A program made the translations under genes and the position numbers. This document shows, in pieces, positions 6,561-15,050 of a DNA stretch of 45,976 nt. The stretch covers positions 1 to 45,976 of the forward strand of contig QHRU01000065.1 of NCBI GenBank assembly GCA_003220225.1, given 5' to 3'. Position 1 is the first letter of the stretch; each line of letters begins with the position of its first letter. Source of the DNA: Candidatus Rokuibacteriota bacterium. GTDB taxonomy: Bacteria > Methylomirabilota > Methylomirabilia > Rokubacteriales > CSP1-6. Under the pieces are notes generated by a model. It made no database searches. It had not been told where the DNA came from and saw only the letters and a list, made by a program, of their open reading frames with translations.

Positions 6561-7750
6561 CGGTAGGCTCGCGCGACGTTCTCGCCCAGAATTCCGCGGC
6601 GCCCGGACTCCGTCATCGGCGCGACCATCCCGCGCAGCTCTTCCAGATACGCGCCGGGATGATCGGGATGCGGGTAGTCGCTCGCCCAGAAGAACTTGTC
6701 CTCGCCGACGTGCGGCATCAGCGCGGCGATCGTGCGCTCGTCCGGGTCCGCCGAGATGAAGCACTGCCGCTTGAAGTAGTACGACGGCTTCTCCTTCAGC
6801 CGCACGGTCGCGCCGAGCGGCGTCCCGGTGAAGGTCGCGTCGGCGCGGTCGAGGAAGTAACCGATCCAGCCGGCCTGGGACTCGAGGACGACCACGCGCA
6901 GGCGCGGGAAGCGCTCGAAGACGCCGAACTGGAAGAAGGTGGCGAACGCCTGCTGCACGCCCTGGCCGGCGAAGAGATTGAAGTACCAGACCGCCCAGCC
7001 GAACTTGTCGAAGCGATGGTGGACGTTGAACGCGATCGGTTCGAACGTCGGATGCACGGCCAGCGGAACGTCGAGGTCCTGCGCCGCCGCGAAGACCGCG
7101 TCGTGGCGCGGATCGCCGTGGGGCACGCGCGTGATGGTGAACGGACAGACGAAGGCGCCGCGGCAGCCGTCCTTCACCGCGCGCTCGAGCTCGCGCGCGG
7201 CCTCTGCTGGATTGCCGAGCGAGAGATGCGCGATGGGGATCAGCCGGCCGCCGGAGTCGCGGCAGAAGTCGGCGATCCAGCGGTTGTAGGCGCGGCAATA
7301 CGCGCTCGAGAGCTCGGGGTCGAACAGCTCGGCCTCCCAGAGCAGGCCGAGCGTGGGATAGAGCACGGCTTTCGCCATCCCCTCGCGGTCGAGGAGCTGC
7401 ACGCGCTCCTTCATGTCCATGGTGCCGAACGCAGCGCCCCCGAGGTACGTCTGCTCCGGCGTGGGACGGATGCCGCGAACCTCCGCAGGCGGAACGTCCC
7501 CGCGCATCGCGCGCTCGCGGAGCTCGCGCGCCTCGTCGACCCGCTTGCCCATGCCGCCGAGGGTGCTGAGCTGGCCCGGGCGGGCAATCGTGGAGGGCCG
7601 GCCGTCGATCAAGAGATGCTCGAAGCCGTCGTCACCGACGCGTATCCGGAGCGCCCGGTCGCGATAGGCGGGTTCCAGATAGATCTCCCACAGATCCGGC
7701 GGTTCGAGGATGTGGCCGTCGCAGTCGATCACGAGCGCCCCGGTCGTCAT
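6509..7750 (-). CDS. amidohydrolase-2 family protein, 3' end altered
   Basis: 413 residues; ATG at 7750, seven bases after GGAGGAG. A TIM-barrel metal-dependent hydrolase or decarboxylase of PF04909: VIDCDGHILEPPDLW near the N terminus supplies the Asp/His metal ligands, followed by AVLYPTLGLLWE, CRAYNRWIADFC, IPIAHLSL, the HPTFEP strand and the late WASDYPHPDHPG with the catalytic Asp. The family includes o-pyrocatechuate decarboxylase-type enzymes. The natural end should be near RAYRLDL; the last 12 or so residues (DPRTSCPSCPSTD) are read through the antisense VOC fragment, so the original stop was lost. It is divergent from the Ldh/CoA-transferase pair across 36 bp. Confidence 0.85.
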   Translation of the reverse strand: MTTGALVIDCDGHILEPPDLWEIYLEPAYRDRALRIRVGDDGFEHLLIDGRPSTIARPGQLSTLGGMGKRVDEARELRERAMRGDVPPAEVRGIRPTPEQTYLGGAAFGTMDMKERVQLLDREGMAKAVLYPTLGLLWEAELFDPELSSAYCRAYNRWIADFCRDSGGRLIPIAHLSLGNPAEAARELERAVKDGCRGAFVCPFTITRVPHGDPRHDAVFAAAQDLDVPLAVHPTFEPIAFNVHHRFDKFGWAVWYFNLFAGQGVQQAFATFFQFGVFERFPRLRVVVLESQAGWIGYFLDRADATFTGTPLGATVRLKEKPSYYFKRQCFISADPDERTIAALMPHVGEDKFFWASDYPHPDHPGAYLEELRGMVAPMTESGRRGILGENVARAYRLDLDPRTSCPSCPSTD

Positions 7751-7786
7751 GGCGTCGCTCCTCCGTGACAAAGCGTTGCGGGCTGG

Positions 7787-8776
7787 ATGATACTCCAGGG
7801 CGTGCCGGCCGAGACCACCGAACGCGTCCGCCTGAGTGTCGCCGAGGCGCGCGCGCTGTCCGAGCGGGCGATGCGCGGGATCGGGTACGAGGCCGAGGAG
7901 GCCCGCATCCTCGCCGATCACGTGATCGACGCGGCGCTGTGCGGCTACGAGTACTCCGGCCTGCCGAAGCTGCTCAACGTCGCCGACGACCCCCGCTTCA
8001 AGGCCCCGCGCCGGCCGATGCGCGTGCTCAGGGAGACGAGCGTGTCGGTGCTCTTGGACGGCGGCAACCAGAGCGGCATGCTGGGGATGTACTACGCGAC
8101 CCGAGCGGTGATCGAGCGGGCCAGCGCGCACGGCTTCGCGCTCGTCGGCGTCGACAACATCTGGATGAGCGGCCGCAGCGCCTATTACGTGGAGATGGCG
8201 GCGCGAGCGGGCTTGATCGGTATCCACACGGTGGCTGCGCCGCCGATGGTCGCCCCGCTGGGCGGCGCCAGGGCGGCGCTGGGCACCAATCCGATCGCCT
8301 TCGGCTTCCCGATGGACGGCGACCCGCTGGTGATCGATCTGGGCACCTCCGCGTTCATGGGCACCGATCTCCAGTTCCGAGCGCGTCTCGGCATTCCGCT
8401 GCCCGAGGGCGTGGCGATCGACGAGCGCGGCCGTCCCACGACGGACGCGGCGGCCGCGCGGCGCGGCGCGCTCCTGCCGTTCGGCGGGCACAAAGGTTAC
8501 GCCCTGGCGCTCGCGATGCACGCGCTCGGCGTGAGCGCCGAGTACCTCTTCATCGCGTACAAACCCGATCTGTTCGTTCCTCTGAAAGAGTACCGGCGCG
8601 CGCTGACCGCGGAGATCGCCGCGATCAAGGCGACGCCGCGGCAGGCAGGCGTCGACGAGATCCGCATTCCGGGCGAGCGGGCGCATCGCGAGCGCGCGCG
8701 TCTCGCTCGCGAGGGCATCGAGATCGACCGGCGCATCCACGACGCGCTCACCCGGCTGGCGGAGGGCAGGCAATGA
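7787..8776 (+). CDS. Ldh-family NAD(P)-dependent oxidoreductase
   Basis: 329 residues of the malate/L-lactate/ureidoglycolate dehydrogenase-2 family (PF02615), which is unrelated to classical LDH and reduces or oxidises 2-oxo/2-hydroxy acids. Family blocks: SERAMRGIGYEAEEARILADH, GMLGMYYATRAVIERA, GFALVGVDNIWMSGRSAYYV, the LGTNPIAFGFP cofactor loop, VIDLGTSAFMG and LLPFGGHKGYALALAMH. The ATG at 7787 has no clear binding site; a GTG at 7802 is an alternative. The stop overlaps the next start in ATGA, so the CoA-transferase is translationally coupled, suggesting a 2-hydroxyacid oxidation/CoA-activation module. Confidence 0.85.
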   Translation: MILQGVPAETTERVRLSVAEARALSERAMRGIGYEAEEARILADHVIDAALCGYEYSGLPKLLNVADDPRFKAPRRPMRVLRETSVSVLLDGGNQSGMLGMYYATRAVIERASAHGFALVGVDNIWMSGRSAYYVEMAARAGLIGIHTVAAPPMVAPLGGARAALGTNPIAFGFPMDGDPLVIDLGTSAFMGTDLQFRARLGIPLPEGVAIDERGRPTTDAAAARRGALLPFGGHKGYALALAMHALGVSAEYLFIAYKPDLFVPLKEYRRALTAEIAAIKATPRQAGVDEIRIPGERAHRERARLAREGIEIDRRIHDALTRLAEGRQ

Positions 8777-9984
8777 CAGACGGCAAAGGACCCTTGAACG
8801 GTATCCGCGTGATCGATCTCGGTCGTCATCAGGCGGGACCCCGCTGCGCCCAGGTGCTCGCTCGTCTGGGCGCCGAAGTCATCAAGATCGAGCGCCTGGG
8901 TGGCGAGGAGACCCGGTACCACGCGCCGTGGGTCCGCAAGCAGAGCGCGTACTGGGTCCAGTACAACTCCGGCAAGAAGAGCGTCAGCATGGACTTGCGC
9001 AAGGAGGACGCGAAGACGGCTCTGCGAAAGCTGATCAAGGTCTCCGACGTGGTCGTGCAGAACTTTCGGCCCGGGACCATCGAGGAGATGGGCTTCGGGT
9101 ATGACGCGCTGAAGACGCTGAACCCGCGCATCATCATGGTCAACGTCTCCGCGTACGGGCAGTTCGGTCCCTATCGCGATCAGATCGGCTACGACCCCAT
9201 CGGCCAGACCATGTCGGGCATCGCCATGGTCACCGGCGACGACGGCATGCCGCCGATTCGCGCGGGAGTTCCCATCATCGATCGCACCACCGCGCTGCAC
9301 GCCGCGATTGGGACTCTGGCAGCGCTCCACGAGCGAAGCATGTCAGGAGCGGGACAGAGCATCGACGTCTGCCTCGCGGACTCCGGCTACAGCCTGACGG
9401 AGATCCCCATCACCGCCTACCACGGCGCGGGAACCGAGCCCAAGCGCGGCATATCTGATTCAGCGCCGAGTGGCATGTACCCGTGTAAGGACGGCTGGGT
9501 GTTGATTGCCGCTGGAGACCAGCACCACTGGCCTCGGGTCTGTAGCGCCCTCGGGAAACCGGAGTGGCAGACAGACCCGCGTTTCATCACCCGCCACGAG
9601 CGCAGCAAGCATGCGGCGGCCGTCAACGAGGCGATGCGTGCGTTGATGTCCACCATGACGATGAAGGACGCCATCGCCCACTTCACGCGTCACGACGTGG
9701 TGGCGGCGCCGGTGAATACGATCCCGCAGGCGGCCCGGGATTCCCATCCGTGGGAGCGACGGGCGATGGTGGAGGTTCCGGATTTCCTGGCGGGGACGAT
9801 CGCCGTGTCCGGCGACTTCTGGCACTTCAGCCGGACGCCGGCCGTCGTGGGCTCGACGCCGAAGGTGGGCGAGCACAACGAGGAAGTGTTGGGCCTGCTC
9901 GGTTACTCCAAGGAAGAGATCGCGGACTTGTATGCGAAGGAAGTGATCGGGAACTGGCACCACTACGACACGCTGCCCGGGTAA
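8773..9984 (+). CDS. class III CoA-transferase (CaiB/BaiF, formyl-CoA transferase type)
   Basis: 403 residues. N-terminal block GIRVIDLGRHQAGPRCAQVLARLGAEVIKIE (8-39), the NSGKKSVSMDLR stretch, VQNFRPGTIEEMGFGYDAL, and the SIDVCLAD motif with the catalytic-type Asp203 that forms the acyl anhydride. The C terminus ends in NWHHYDTLPG. It moves CoA between carboxylic acids. ATGA overlap with the upstream Ldh-type gene. A relic of the 3' end of a similar gene lies at 13097-13124. Confidence 0.9.
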   Translation: MTDGKGPLNGIRVIDLGRHQAGPRCAQVLARLGAEVIKIERLGGEETRYHAPWVRKQSAYWVQYNSGKKSVSMDLRKEDAKTALRKLIKVSDVVVQNFRPGTIEEMGFGYDALKTLNPRIIMVNVSAYGQFGPYRDQIGYDPIGQTMSGIAMVTGDDGMPPIRAGVPIIDRTTALHAAIGTLAALHERSMSGAGQSIDVCLADSGYSLTEIPITAYHGAGTEPKRGISDSAPSGMYPCKDGWVLIAAGDQHHWPRVCSALGKPEWQTDPRFITRHERSKHAAAVNEAMRALMSTMTMKDAIAHFTRHDVVAAPVNTIPQAARDSHPWERRAMVEVPDFLAGTIAVSGDFWHFSRTPAVVGSTPKVGEHNEEVLGLLGYSKEEIADLYAKEVIGNWHHYDTLPG

Positions 9985-10005
9985 ACGAGGCGAGGTGAGG
10001 CCACC

Positions 10006-11547
10006 TCACGGCTTCTTCAGGCGGATGTCCTCGTAGGGTGCGGCGAAGAAGAGCACCGGATTCAGACCGATGGCCGGTTCCTCGACCCGTGGTCCCACTC
10101 CGTGCAACGTGGCGGGCTCGAAGATCGGAGCGTGCATCACCCGCTCGTGCATGAGCCGCTGAATCTGATGAAGCAGTGCTTCGCGCCGCTTTCGGTCGCG
10201 CTCCTGCGCCTGCGTCCGGAACAGGTCGTCGATGTCCGGATAGCCGCCATAGGCATAGGTGGAGCTGCTGATGACGAAGGCCTCGATGCGTGAGGCGGCG
10301 TTGCCCTGCGCCGCGGTCACCGTCAGGATGAGCCCTTGCAGCTTCTTGGTTCGCCACGCTTCCATGTAGGTCGCCCGCTCCATGCTGCGCACCCGCGTGC
10401 GAATGCCGACCGCGGCCAGATTGTTGCTGAGAGCCTCGCCCATGCTGGTGAACGGAGGGAGCGGCGTCACGTCGCCGGCATCGAAGCCATTGGGATAGCC
10501 GGCCTCGGCGAGGAGGCGCTTGGCCCGCGCCGGGTCATAGGGATACGGTTCGATCCGGAGGGCGAACTCCATGATGCTCGGGATGATCGATCCGGTCAGA
10601 CGCGAGTAGCCCAGCCGCTCCGCCTCGTTGATGCCCTGCTTGTCGATGGCCAGGGTGGCCGCCAGCCGGACGCGGCGATCGGCCCAGGGCGACTTCGGCT
10701 TCCACTGCTCCGGGAACTCGACCCACCAGCTCGCGGTGGGGATGACGTGGAGCAGCCGAAGCTTGGGGTCGGCCTTGATGCTCGCCGCCTCGAGGCCGAC
10801 CATCAGGTAGCCGAGATCCGCCTCGCCGGTTTTCAACATGGCCAGGCGCGTGGTGCGATCGGGGACGCCCTTGATGACGACGCGCTTGATGGAGGGCTTC
10901 TTGCGCCAGTACTGCTCATTCGCCTCGAGCACCAGCTCGGTGCCCGGGCTCATCCGCACAAACCGAAAGGGCCCCAGCCCCACGGGATGGCGGCCAAAGC
11001 CGTCCTCGCCGACCTTCTCGATGTATTTCTTGGGCACGATCCAGGCCGCGCCGGTGGCCGGCGTGGCATAGAACACCAGAAAGTCCGGCCAGGGGCTGCT
11101 CAGGACGAACCGCACGCGTTGGGGGTCGACGATCTCGACGGCCTTGACCCGTTCGTGCAGGATCTTGGCCGAGACGCCCCGGTAGCGGGCGAAGCTGAAC
11201 TTCACGTCCTCGGCCGTGAACGGATCGCCGTTGTGGAACCTGAGCCCCTCTCGCAGCTTGAACTCGTACACGAGCCCGTCCGGACTCTCTTTCCACGACT
11301 CGGCCAGGCACGGCCCCATGTTGTTGCCGGGCAGCGGCTTGATCAGCGCGTCGTGCAGGGCATAGAGGAAGACGAACGGTGTGCTGAGTCCCGAGGTCTC
11401 GGCGGGATCGAGAAACGTGGGCGCGATGGAGGCGTCGAAGGCGATGGTCAGCTCGCCTTCGGGCCGGTTCTGGCCGGCGGCCTCCCCACCCCATGTCGCC
11501 AGGAGCAGAAAGAATGAGGCGAAAACCACGCCCGCTTTTGCGATCAT
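10006..11547 (-). CDS. ABC transporter substrate-binding protein, peptide/nickel family 5
   Basis: 513 residues with GGGAGGAG before the ATG at 11547. A signal peptide spans residues 1-25 (hydrophobic FASFFLLLATWGG, cleavage near AAG). Family-5 features: LDPAETSG, LAESWKESPDGLVYEFKLREG, FHNGDPFTAEDVKFSF, GLGPFRFV, ADRRVRLAATLAIDKQGI and the AKRLLAEAGYPNGFD lobe. It delivers a ligand, a peptide or another small organic molecule, to a permease that is not encoded nearby, so it is an orphan receptor. It converges on the CoA-transferase (21 bp apart) and is divergent from the MFS gene. Confidence 0.9.
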   Translation of the reverse strand: MIAKAGVVFASFFLLLATWGGEAAGQNRPEGELTIAFDASIAPTFLDPAETSGLSTPFVFLYALHDALIKPLPGNNMGPCLAESWKESPDGLVYEFKLREGLRFHNGDPFTAEDVKFSFARYRGVSAKILHERVKAVEIVDPQRVRFVLSSPWPDFLVFYATPATGAAWIVPKKYIEKVGEDGFGRHPVGLGPFRFVRMSPGTELVLEANEQYWRKKPSIKRVVIKGVPDRTTRLAMLKTGEADLGYLMVGLEAASIKADPKLRLLHVIPTASWWVEFPEQWKPKSPWADRRVRLAATLAIDKQGINEAERLGYSRLTGSIIPSIMEFALRIEPYPYDPARAKRLLAEAGYPNGFDAGDVTPLPPFTSMGEALSNNLAAVGIRTRVRSMERATYMEAWRTKKLQGLILTVTAAQGNAASRIEAFVISSSTYAYGGYPDIDDLFRTQAQERDRKRREALLHQIQRLMHERVMHAPIFEPATLHGVGPRVEEPAIGLNPVLFFAAPYEDIRLKKP

Positions 11548-11591
11548 GGACTCCTCCCGAGCTCACCGTAATCGGGGTAGGGAGACGTTAT

Positions 11592-13064
11592 ATGGTCGAG
11601 GTTCGCGCGACGTCAAGAGCGAGCGCAACGTATGGGGTGGCTCCCGCCGCCCTGGCGGGTCTCCTCGCGCTCACGAGCACGGTGGCCTGGGGCGACGTCG
11701 GACACGCGCACGCGCCGGACGAGGGCACGCAGGTCCCCCGCGTCGTCTGGCTTCTTGGCATCGCGTTCACGATCCTCGTGGCCCTCATCCTCCTCCGGCA
11801 GGCGCGCCGCGGCGGGGACTATCTGCGGCGCGTGCGCGGTTTCAGCCGGAACGCGCGACTCCTGCTGCTGCGCACTCCGTTCAGCGGGCTCTCGGTGAGC
11901 ATCTGGCGGCTCCTGTTCTATCTCTACTTGCTCGCCTCGGGACACGACACGCTCTTCGTCGCGCAGCTCGCCTCGATCAACTGGATTGCTCACGGTCTCT
12001 CCGTCATCCCCTCGGGGATCCTGTCGGACCTCTTCGGGCGGCGCCGCGTCTTTCTGATTTCCTACAGCGGCAACATCCTCGGTACGGCTGGACTGATCCT
12101 TGCCCACGATCCCATGGCGCTGCTCGTGCTGGCCGCTGTGCAGGGCGCCTTCGAGGGCGGTCACGCGATCGTCGGCCCGCCGTTCATGGTGGAGCAGAGC
12201 CAGCCTGCCGAGCGCGTGCACCTGTTCAGCATCGGCTCGTTCCTGACAGTCGGCGCCGCGAGCCTGGGCAACCTTCTGGCGGGCGTGCTCCCGATGGCCT
12301 TCGCCCCGCTCCTCGGGCTCGGGCCGGAGAGCGCCGGCGCCTTGCGGGCGGGTCTCTTCTGCGTCCTGCCCGTCATGCTGTGCTCGGCGCTTCCGATCTA
12401 CCTGATCGACGAGCGATGGCAGCCGATCGACATCAAGCGGTGGTGGCGAAGCCTCGAGAGCCACGGGACGATCAGCATGCTGGCGTTGACGGAGGGGGGC
12501 GCAGGGCTGGCGCTCGGGATGACGGCGCCGTTCTTCGCCGTGTTCTTCGCCCACGAGCTCCACGCGTCGACCACGGCGATCGGCGTGATCTTCGGCGCCG
12601 GCTCGATCGTCACCGCATTCGCGACGCTTCTGAGCCCCGTCGTCGTCCGCCGGCTCGGCCGCGTCCGTACGGTGGCATACCTGAAATTCCTCGGGGTGCC
12701 GTTCCTGATTCTGATCGCCCTCGCCCCCGGCGTGGTGACGGCAGGCGTCGCCTACCTTCTGACCATTGTGTTCATCGGCGGCGCGTTCCCCAACAAGTCG
12801 CTCACCGATCCGATCTACAGCCTGTTCTCGATGGAGGTCGTGAAGGACCGCGAGCGCGGCACGACGAACGGCATCATGCACGCCTTCAGCGAGTTCCCCA
12901 TGGGTGTGGGCGCGTGGATCGCCGGGCCCTTCATGGCCTCCGGCAACTGGACGATGCCGTACTGCCTCGCGGGGGCGATCTACGCGCTGGCCTTTCTGAC
13001 CTTCTACGCGTACTTCTCACGCGTCGAGTCGGCCCGCGCCCTCGCCGCCGAATCCGCCGCGTAG
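11592..13064 (+). CDS. major facilitator superfamily transporter
   Basis: 490 residues from the ATG at 11592 (GGGAG upstream); the frame is open further up but overlaps the divergent SBP promoter region. About 12-14 hydrophobic segments. The A-like loop GILSDLFGRRRVFLISY follows the second core helix, and a central loop containing DERWQPIDIKRWW separates the halves. The N-terminal 85 residues add a hydrophobic pair of helices with a His-rich link (DVGHAHAPDEG) before the core. The substrate is unknown; sharing an intergenic region of 44 bp with a binding protein suggests co-regulation. Confidence 0.85.
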   Translation: MVEVRATSRASATYGVAPAALAGLLALTSTVAWGDVGHAHAPDEGTQVPRVVWLLGIAFTILVALILLRQARRGGDYLRRVRGFSRNARLLLLRTPFSGLSVSIWRLLFYLYLLASGHDTLFVAQLASINWIAHGLSVIPSGILSDLFGRRRVFLISYSGNILGTAGLILAHDPMALLVLAAVQGAFEGGHAIVGPPFMVEQSQPAERVHLFSIGSFLTVGAASLGNLLAGVLPMAFAPLLGLGPESAGALRAGLFCVLPVMLCSALPIYLIDERWQPIDIKRWWRSLESHGTISMLALTEGGAGLALGMTAPFFAVFFAHELHASTTAIGVIFGAGSIVTAFATLLSPVVVRRLGRVRTVAYLKFLGVPFLILIALAPGVVTAGVAYLLTIVFIGGAFPNKSLTDPIYSLFSMEVVKDRERGTTNGIMHAFSEFPMGVGAWIAGPFMASGNWTMPYCLAGAIYALAFLTFYAYFSRVESARALAAESAA

Positions 13065-13096
13065 CCCCCGCACGTCAACGCTCGTCCGACAGCGCC

Positions 13097-13124
13097 CATT
13101 ACGACACGCTTCCCGGGTAAACGA
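13097..13124 (+). pseudogene. relic of a CoA-transferase 3' end
   Basis: 28 bp matching 26 of 28 positions with 9961-9988, the last codons and stop of the CoA-transferase at 8773-9984 (HYDTLPG, stop, AAACGA). No more of that gene is present upstream; the MFS gene ends 33 bp before. This is the scar of a deleted paralogue. Confidence 0.6.
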
Positions 13125-13127
13125 AGA

Positions 13128-13835
13128 TCACCCGGCTGGCACGTCGGCGAGCAGGCGACCGAAGGCCGGCAGCCGGTCGGCGCTCTTGAACGCGCGCAGC
13201 ATCGCCCAGATCGACGCCTGATTCGTGGTCACCACGGGCTTGCCGAATTCCCGCTCCCAGGAGGTGACCGACGACATCGTCGGGAAATTGCCGCCAGGCA
13301 CGACGAAGACCTCGATCTCCAGCCGATCGATGCGGGCGAACGCGTCGCGCGCGTTCTGCGGGCCGAGCTTCCCGATGGCATACGCGTCGGTCGCGCCGAA
13401 GCCCTCGAGGGCCACGGTGTCGAGCCCGTGCTTCGCCTTGAAATAGCGGGCGGCACGTTGGTTGACCTCTTCCGAGTAGGGAGACACGATGGCGACGCGG
13501 CCCGCACCGAGGGCGCGAACGGCGCGGCCCACCGCCTGCGCAGACGTGATGGCGACAACGCCGGCGCCGGCACTCATCCGCTTCGTGACGACGTCGTCGT
13601 AGTCCTCGGCAAAGAGACTTGCCGACGTCTGGGCCAGGATCACCATCTCCACCCTGGCCGTCCCGAGCAAGCGCGACTGATAATCGATATCCTCATCCCG
13701 GCTCGGCGAGAAACTCCCGCCACTCGACTTGAGGCGCCCGACGTGGGCCTGGTAGGTCGCCGGCAAGAAGAGCCGGCACTCCATCTCGACCGTGGTGTTC
13801 GTGGACGGAATCAGCACGCCGAAGTGTCGGGTCAT
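13128..13835 (-). CDS. Asp/Glu racemase-superfamily protein (maleate isomerase/arylmalonate decarboxylase-like), copy 1
   Basis: 235 residues from the ATG at 13835 (GAGGA about ten bases upstream); a GTG at 13844 is also in frame. The fold signature is clear: RHFGVLIPSTNTTVEME at the N terminus, VEMVILAQTSASLF, ITSAQAVGRAVRALG, VAIVSPYSEEVN and VFVVPGGNFPTMSS. In maleate isomerase and arylmalonate decarboxylase the catalytic Cys residues sit at the positions occupied here by AQTS and VPGGN; both are replaced, and the only Cys is Cys20. The reaction is therefore open. It follows the Gfo/Idh gene by 13 bp (same operon) and is about nine-tenths identical to the copy at 17972. Confidence 0.85.
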   Translation of the reverse strand: MTRHFGVLIPSTNTTVEMECRLFLPATYQAHVGRLKSSGGSFSPSRDEDIDYQSRLLGTARVEMVILAQTSASLFAEDYDDVVTKRMSAGAGVVAITSAQAVGRAVRALGAGRVAIVSPYSEEVNQRAARYFKAKHGLDTVALEGFGATDAYAIGKLGPQNARDAFARIDRLEIEVFVVPGGNFPTMSSVTSWEREFGKPVVTTNQASIWAMLRAFKSADRLPAFGRLLADVPAG

Positions 13836-13848
13836 GATCGTCACGTCC

Positions 13849-14952
13849 TCACTGGCCCAGCTTCACCGACCGGCCCGAGGCCGAGGATCGCTCGATCGCG
13901 TCGATCAGCTTGTGGCGCTGGACGGCGAGATCGAAGTCCACGTCGAAGGCCCCGCGGCCACGCAGAGCGCCGGCGGCTCGCGCGTACGCCTGCGCGACGT
14001 TGTAGGGCTGACCGGCCGGAGTACCGTTAGGAGCGAACCTGTACTTGTCCGGCACGGGCATGGCAGCCAAGGGCTCCTTGCCTTTGCCCGCATGCATCTG
14101 GTTCGGCCCGAGGCTGAGCGCGCCGTTCGCCCGGATGACGATGGCGCCGTCTCGCCCGTAGATCTCCAATCGGTTGCCGCTCGGATTCGAGGGAGCGGTG
14201 GCCACGCTGATCGACACCTCGGCGCCGCTCACCATGCGGCCGACGACGTTGATGCTGTCCGGCGAATCGACCGGAACCGCCTTGCCTTCGAGGGTGCGCC
14301 ACTCCGGGATTCTCGTCGACACGCGGGCCGAGACTTCGGCGAACTCGCCGAGCACGGCGCAGAGCGCGTCGATGGCGTGGCCGCCCGTGATGGTCAGCAC
14401 GTTGGCGCCGTTGGCGCGTACGCCCTGCCAGATGCGGCCGGGGCCCCGCTGCAGCTGCGCCTGCGCCACGGTGCTCAGGTTTGCCGTGAGCACCTCGCCG
14501 ATGTGACCCTCCTTGATGAGATCACGCGCGTACAGAATCGTCGGGTCGCTGCGCGCCTGTAGGCCGACGATGGTCTTCAGCGAGCGTTGGCGAGCGAGCC
14601 CCGCCATTTCTTCCGCCTCGGCGAGATTCTTGCCGAGCGGCCATTCGCAGCACACGGGCTTCCCCGCCTGCAGGCCTGCCATGACCAGCTCGCGGTGGCC
14701 GGGCACTCGCACGCAGACGACGAGCAGGTCGACGTCCGGATGCGCCGCCATGTCGCTGAACCGGTGGAACGCGTGCTCCGCACCAAAGGCGGCGGCCGAG
14801 GCCTTGGCCGTGTCCTCGTGCGCGGTGCAGACCGCCTTCAGCTCATAGCCGGGCAGAGCGTTCAGGGCGGGAACGTGAGCATTGGCGCCCCAGCCGCTGC
14901 CCCCTTGTGTCACGGTTGCTCCCACGATTCCCACGCGAATCTTGTCTGTCAT
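13849..14952 (-). CDS. Gfo/Idh/MocA-family NAD(P)-dependent oxidoreductase
   Basis: 367 residues; ATG at 14952 after AGGGAGG (upstream frame discarded). Rossmann domain: KIRVGIVGATVTQGGSGWGA carries the glycine-rich loop, followed by a DVDLLVVCVRVPGHRELV block and CCEWPLGKNLAEAEEM. The motif EWPLGKN is the EKP-like position with Trp-Pro instead of Lys-Pro. The C-terminal alpha/beta dimerisation domain includes GHAIDALCAVLGEFAEVSARV, with the His/Asp pair usual in this family. These enzymes oxidise sugars, inositols and related polyols. First gene of an operon with the racemase-like gene. Confidence 0.9.
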   Translation of the reverse strand: MTDKIRVGIVGATVTQGGSGWGANAHVPALNALPGYELKAVCTAHEDTAKASAAAFGAEHAFHRFSDMAAHPDVDLLVVCVRVPGHRELVMAGLQAGKPVCCEWPLGKNLAEAEEMAGLARQRSLKTIVGLQARSDPTILYARDLIKEGHIGEVLTANLSTVAQAQLQRGPGRIWQGVRANGANVLTITGGHAIDALCAVLGEFAEVSARVSTRIPEWRTLEGKAVPVDSPDSINVVGRMVSGAEVSISVATAPSNPSGNRLEIYGRDGAIVIRANGALSLGPNQMHAGKGKEPLAAMPVPDKYRFAPNGTPAGQPYNVAQAYARAAGALRGRGAFDVDFDLAVQRHKLIDAIERSSASGRSVKLGQ

Positions 14953-15050
14953 CTGAGCCTCCCTTTCCCCTGGGGCAGACAGGTTACAGGAGTAGCGCGG
15001 CGCTTGACACTTCGACGTCGCCAGCGGAACATCCCCGCTCGAGCGGCCCA

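Noticed and set aside
9995-10009. GTGAGG/CCTCAC hairpin between convergent genes
   Set aside because: Six-bp arms without a T tract, overlapping a stop codon; too weak to call a terminator.
15004-15032. Promoter with a perfect TTGACA before the flavoprotein gene
   Set aside because: The hexamer at the right distance (GAACAT) is a poor -10, so the match may be chance.
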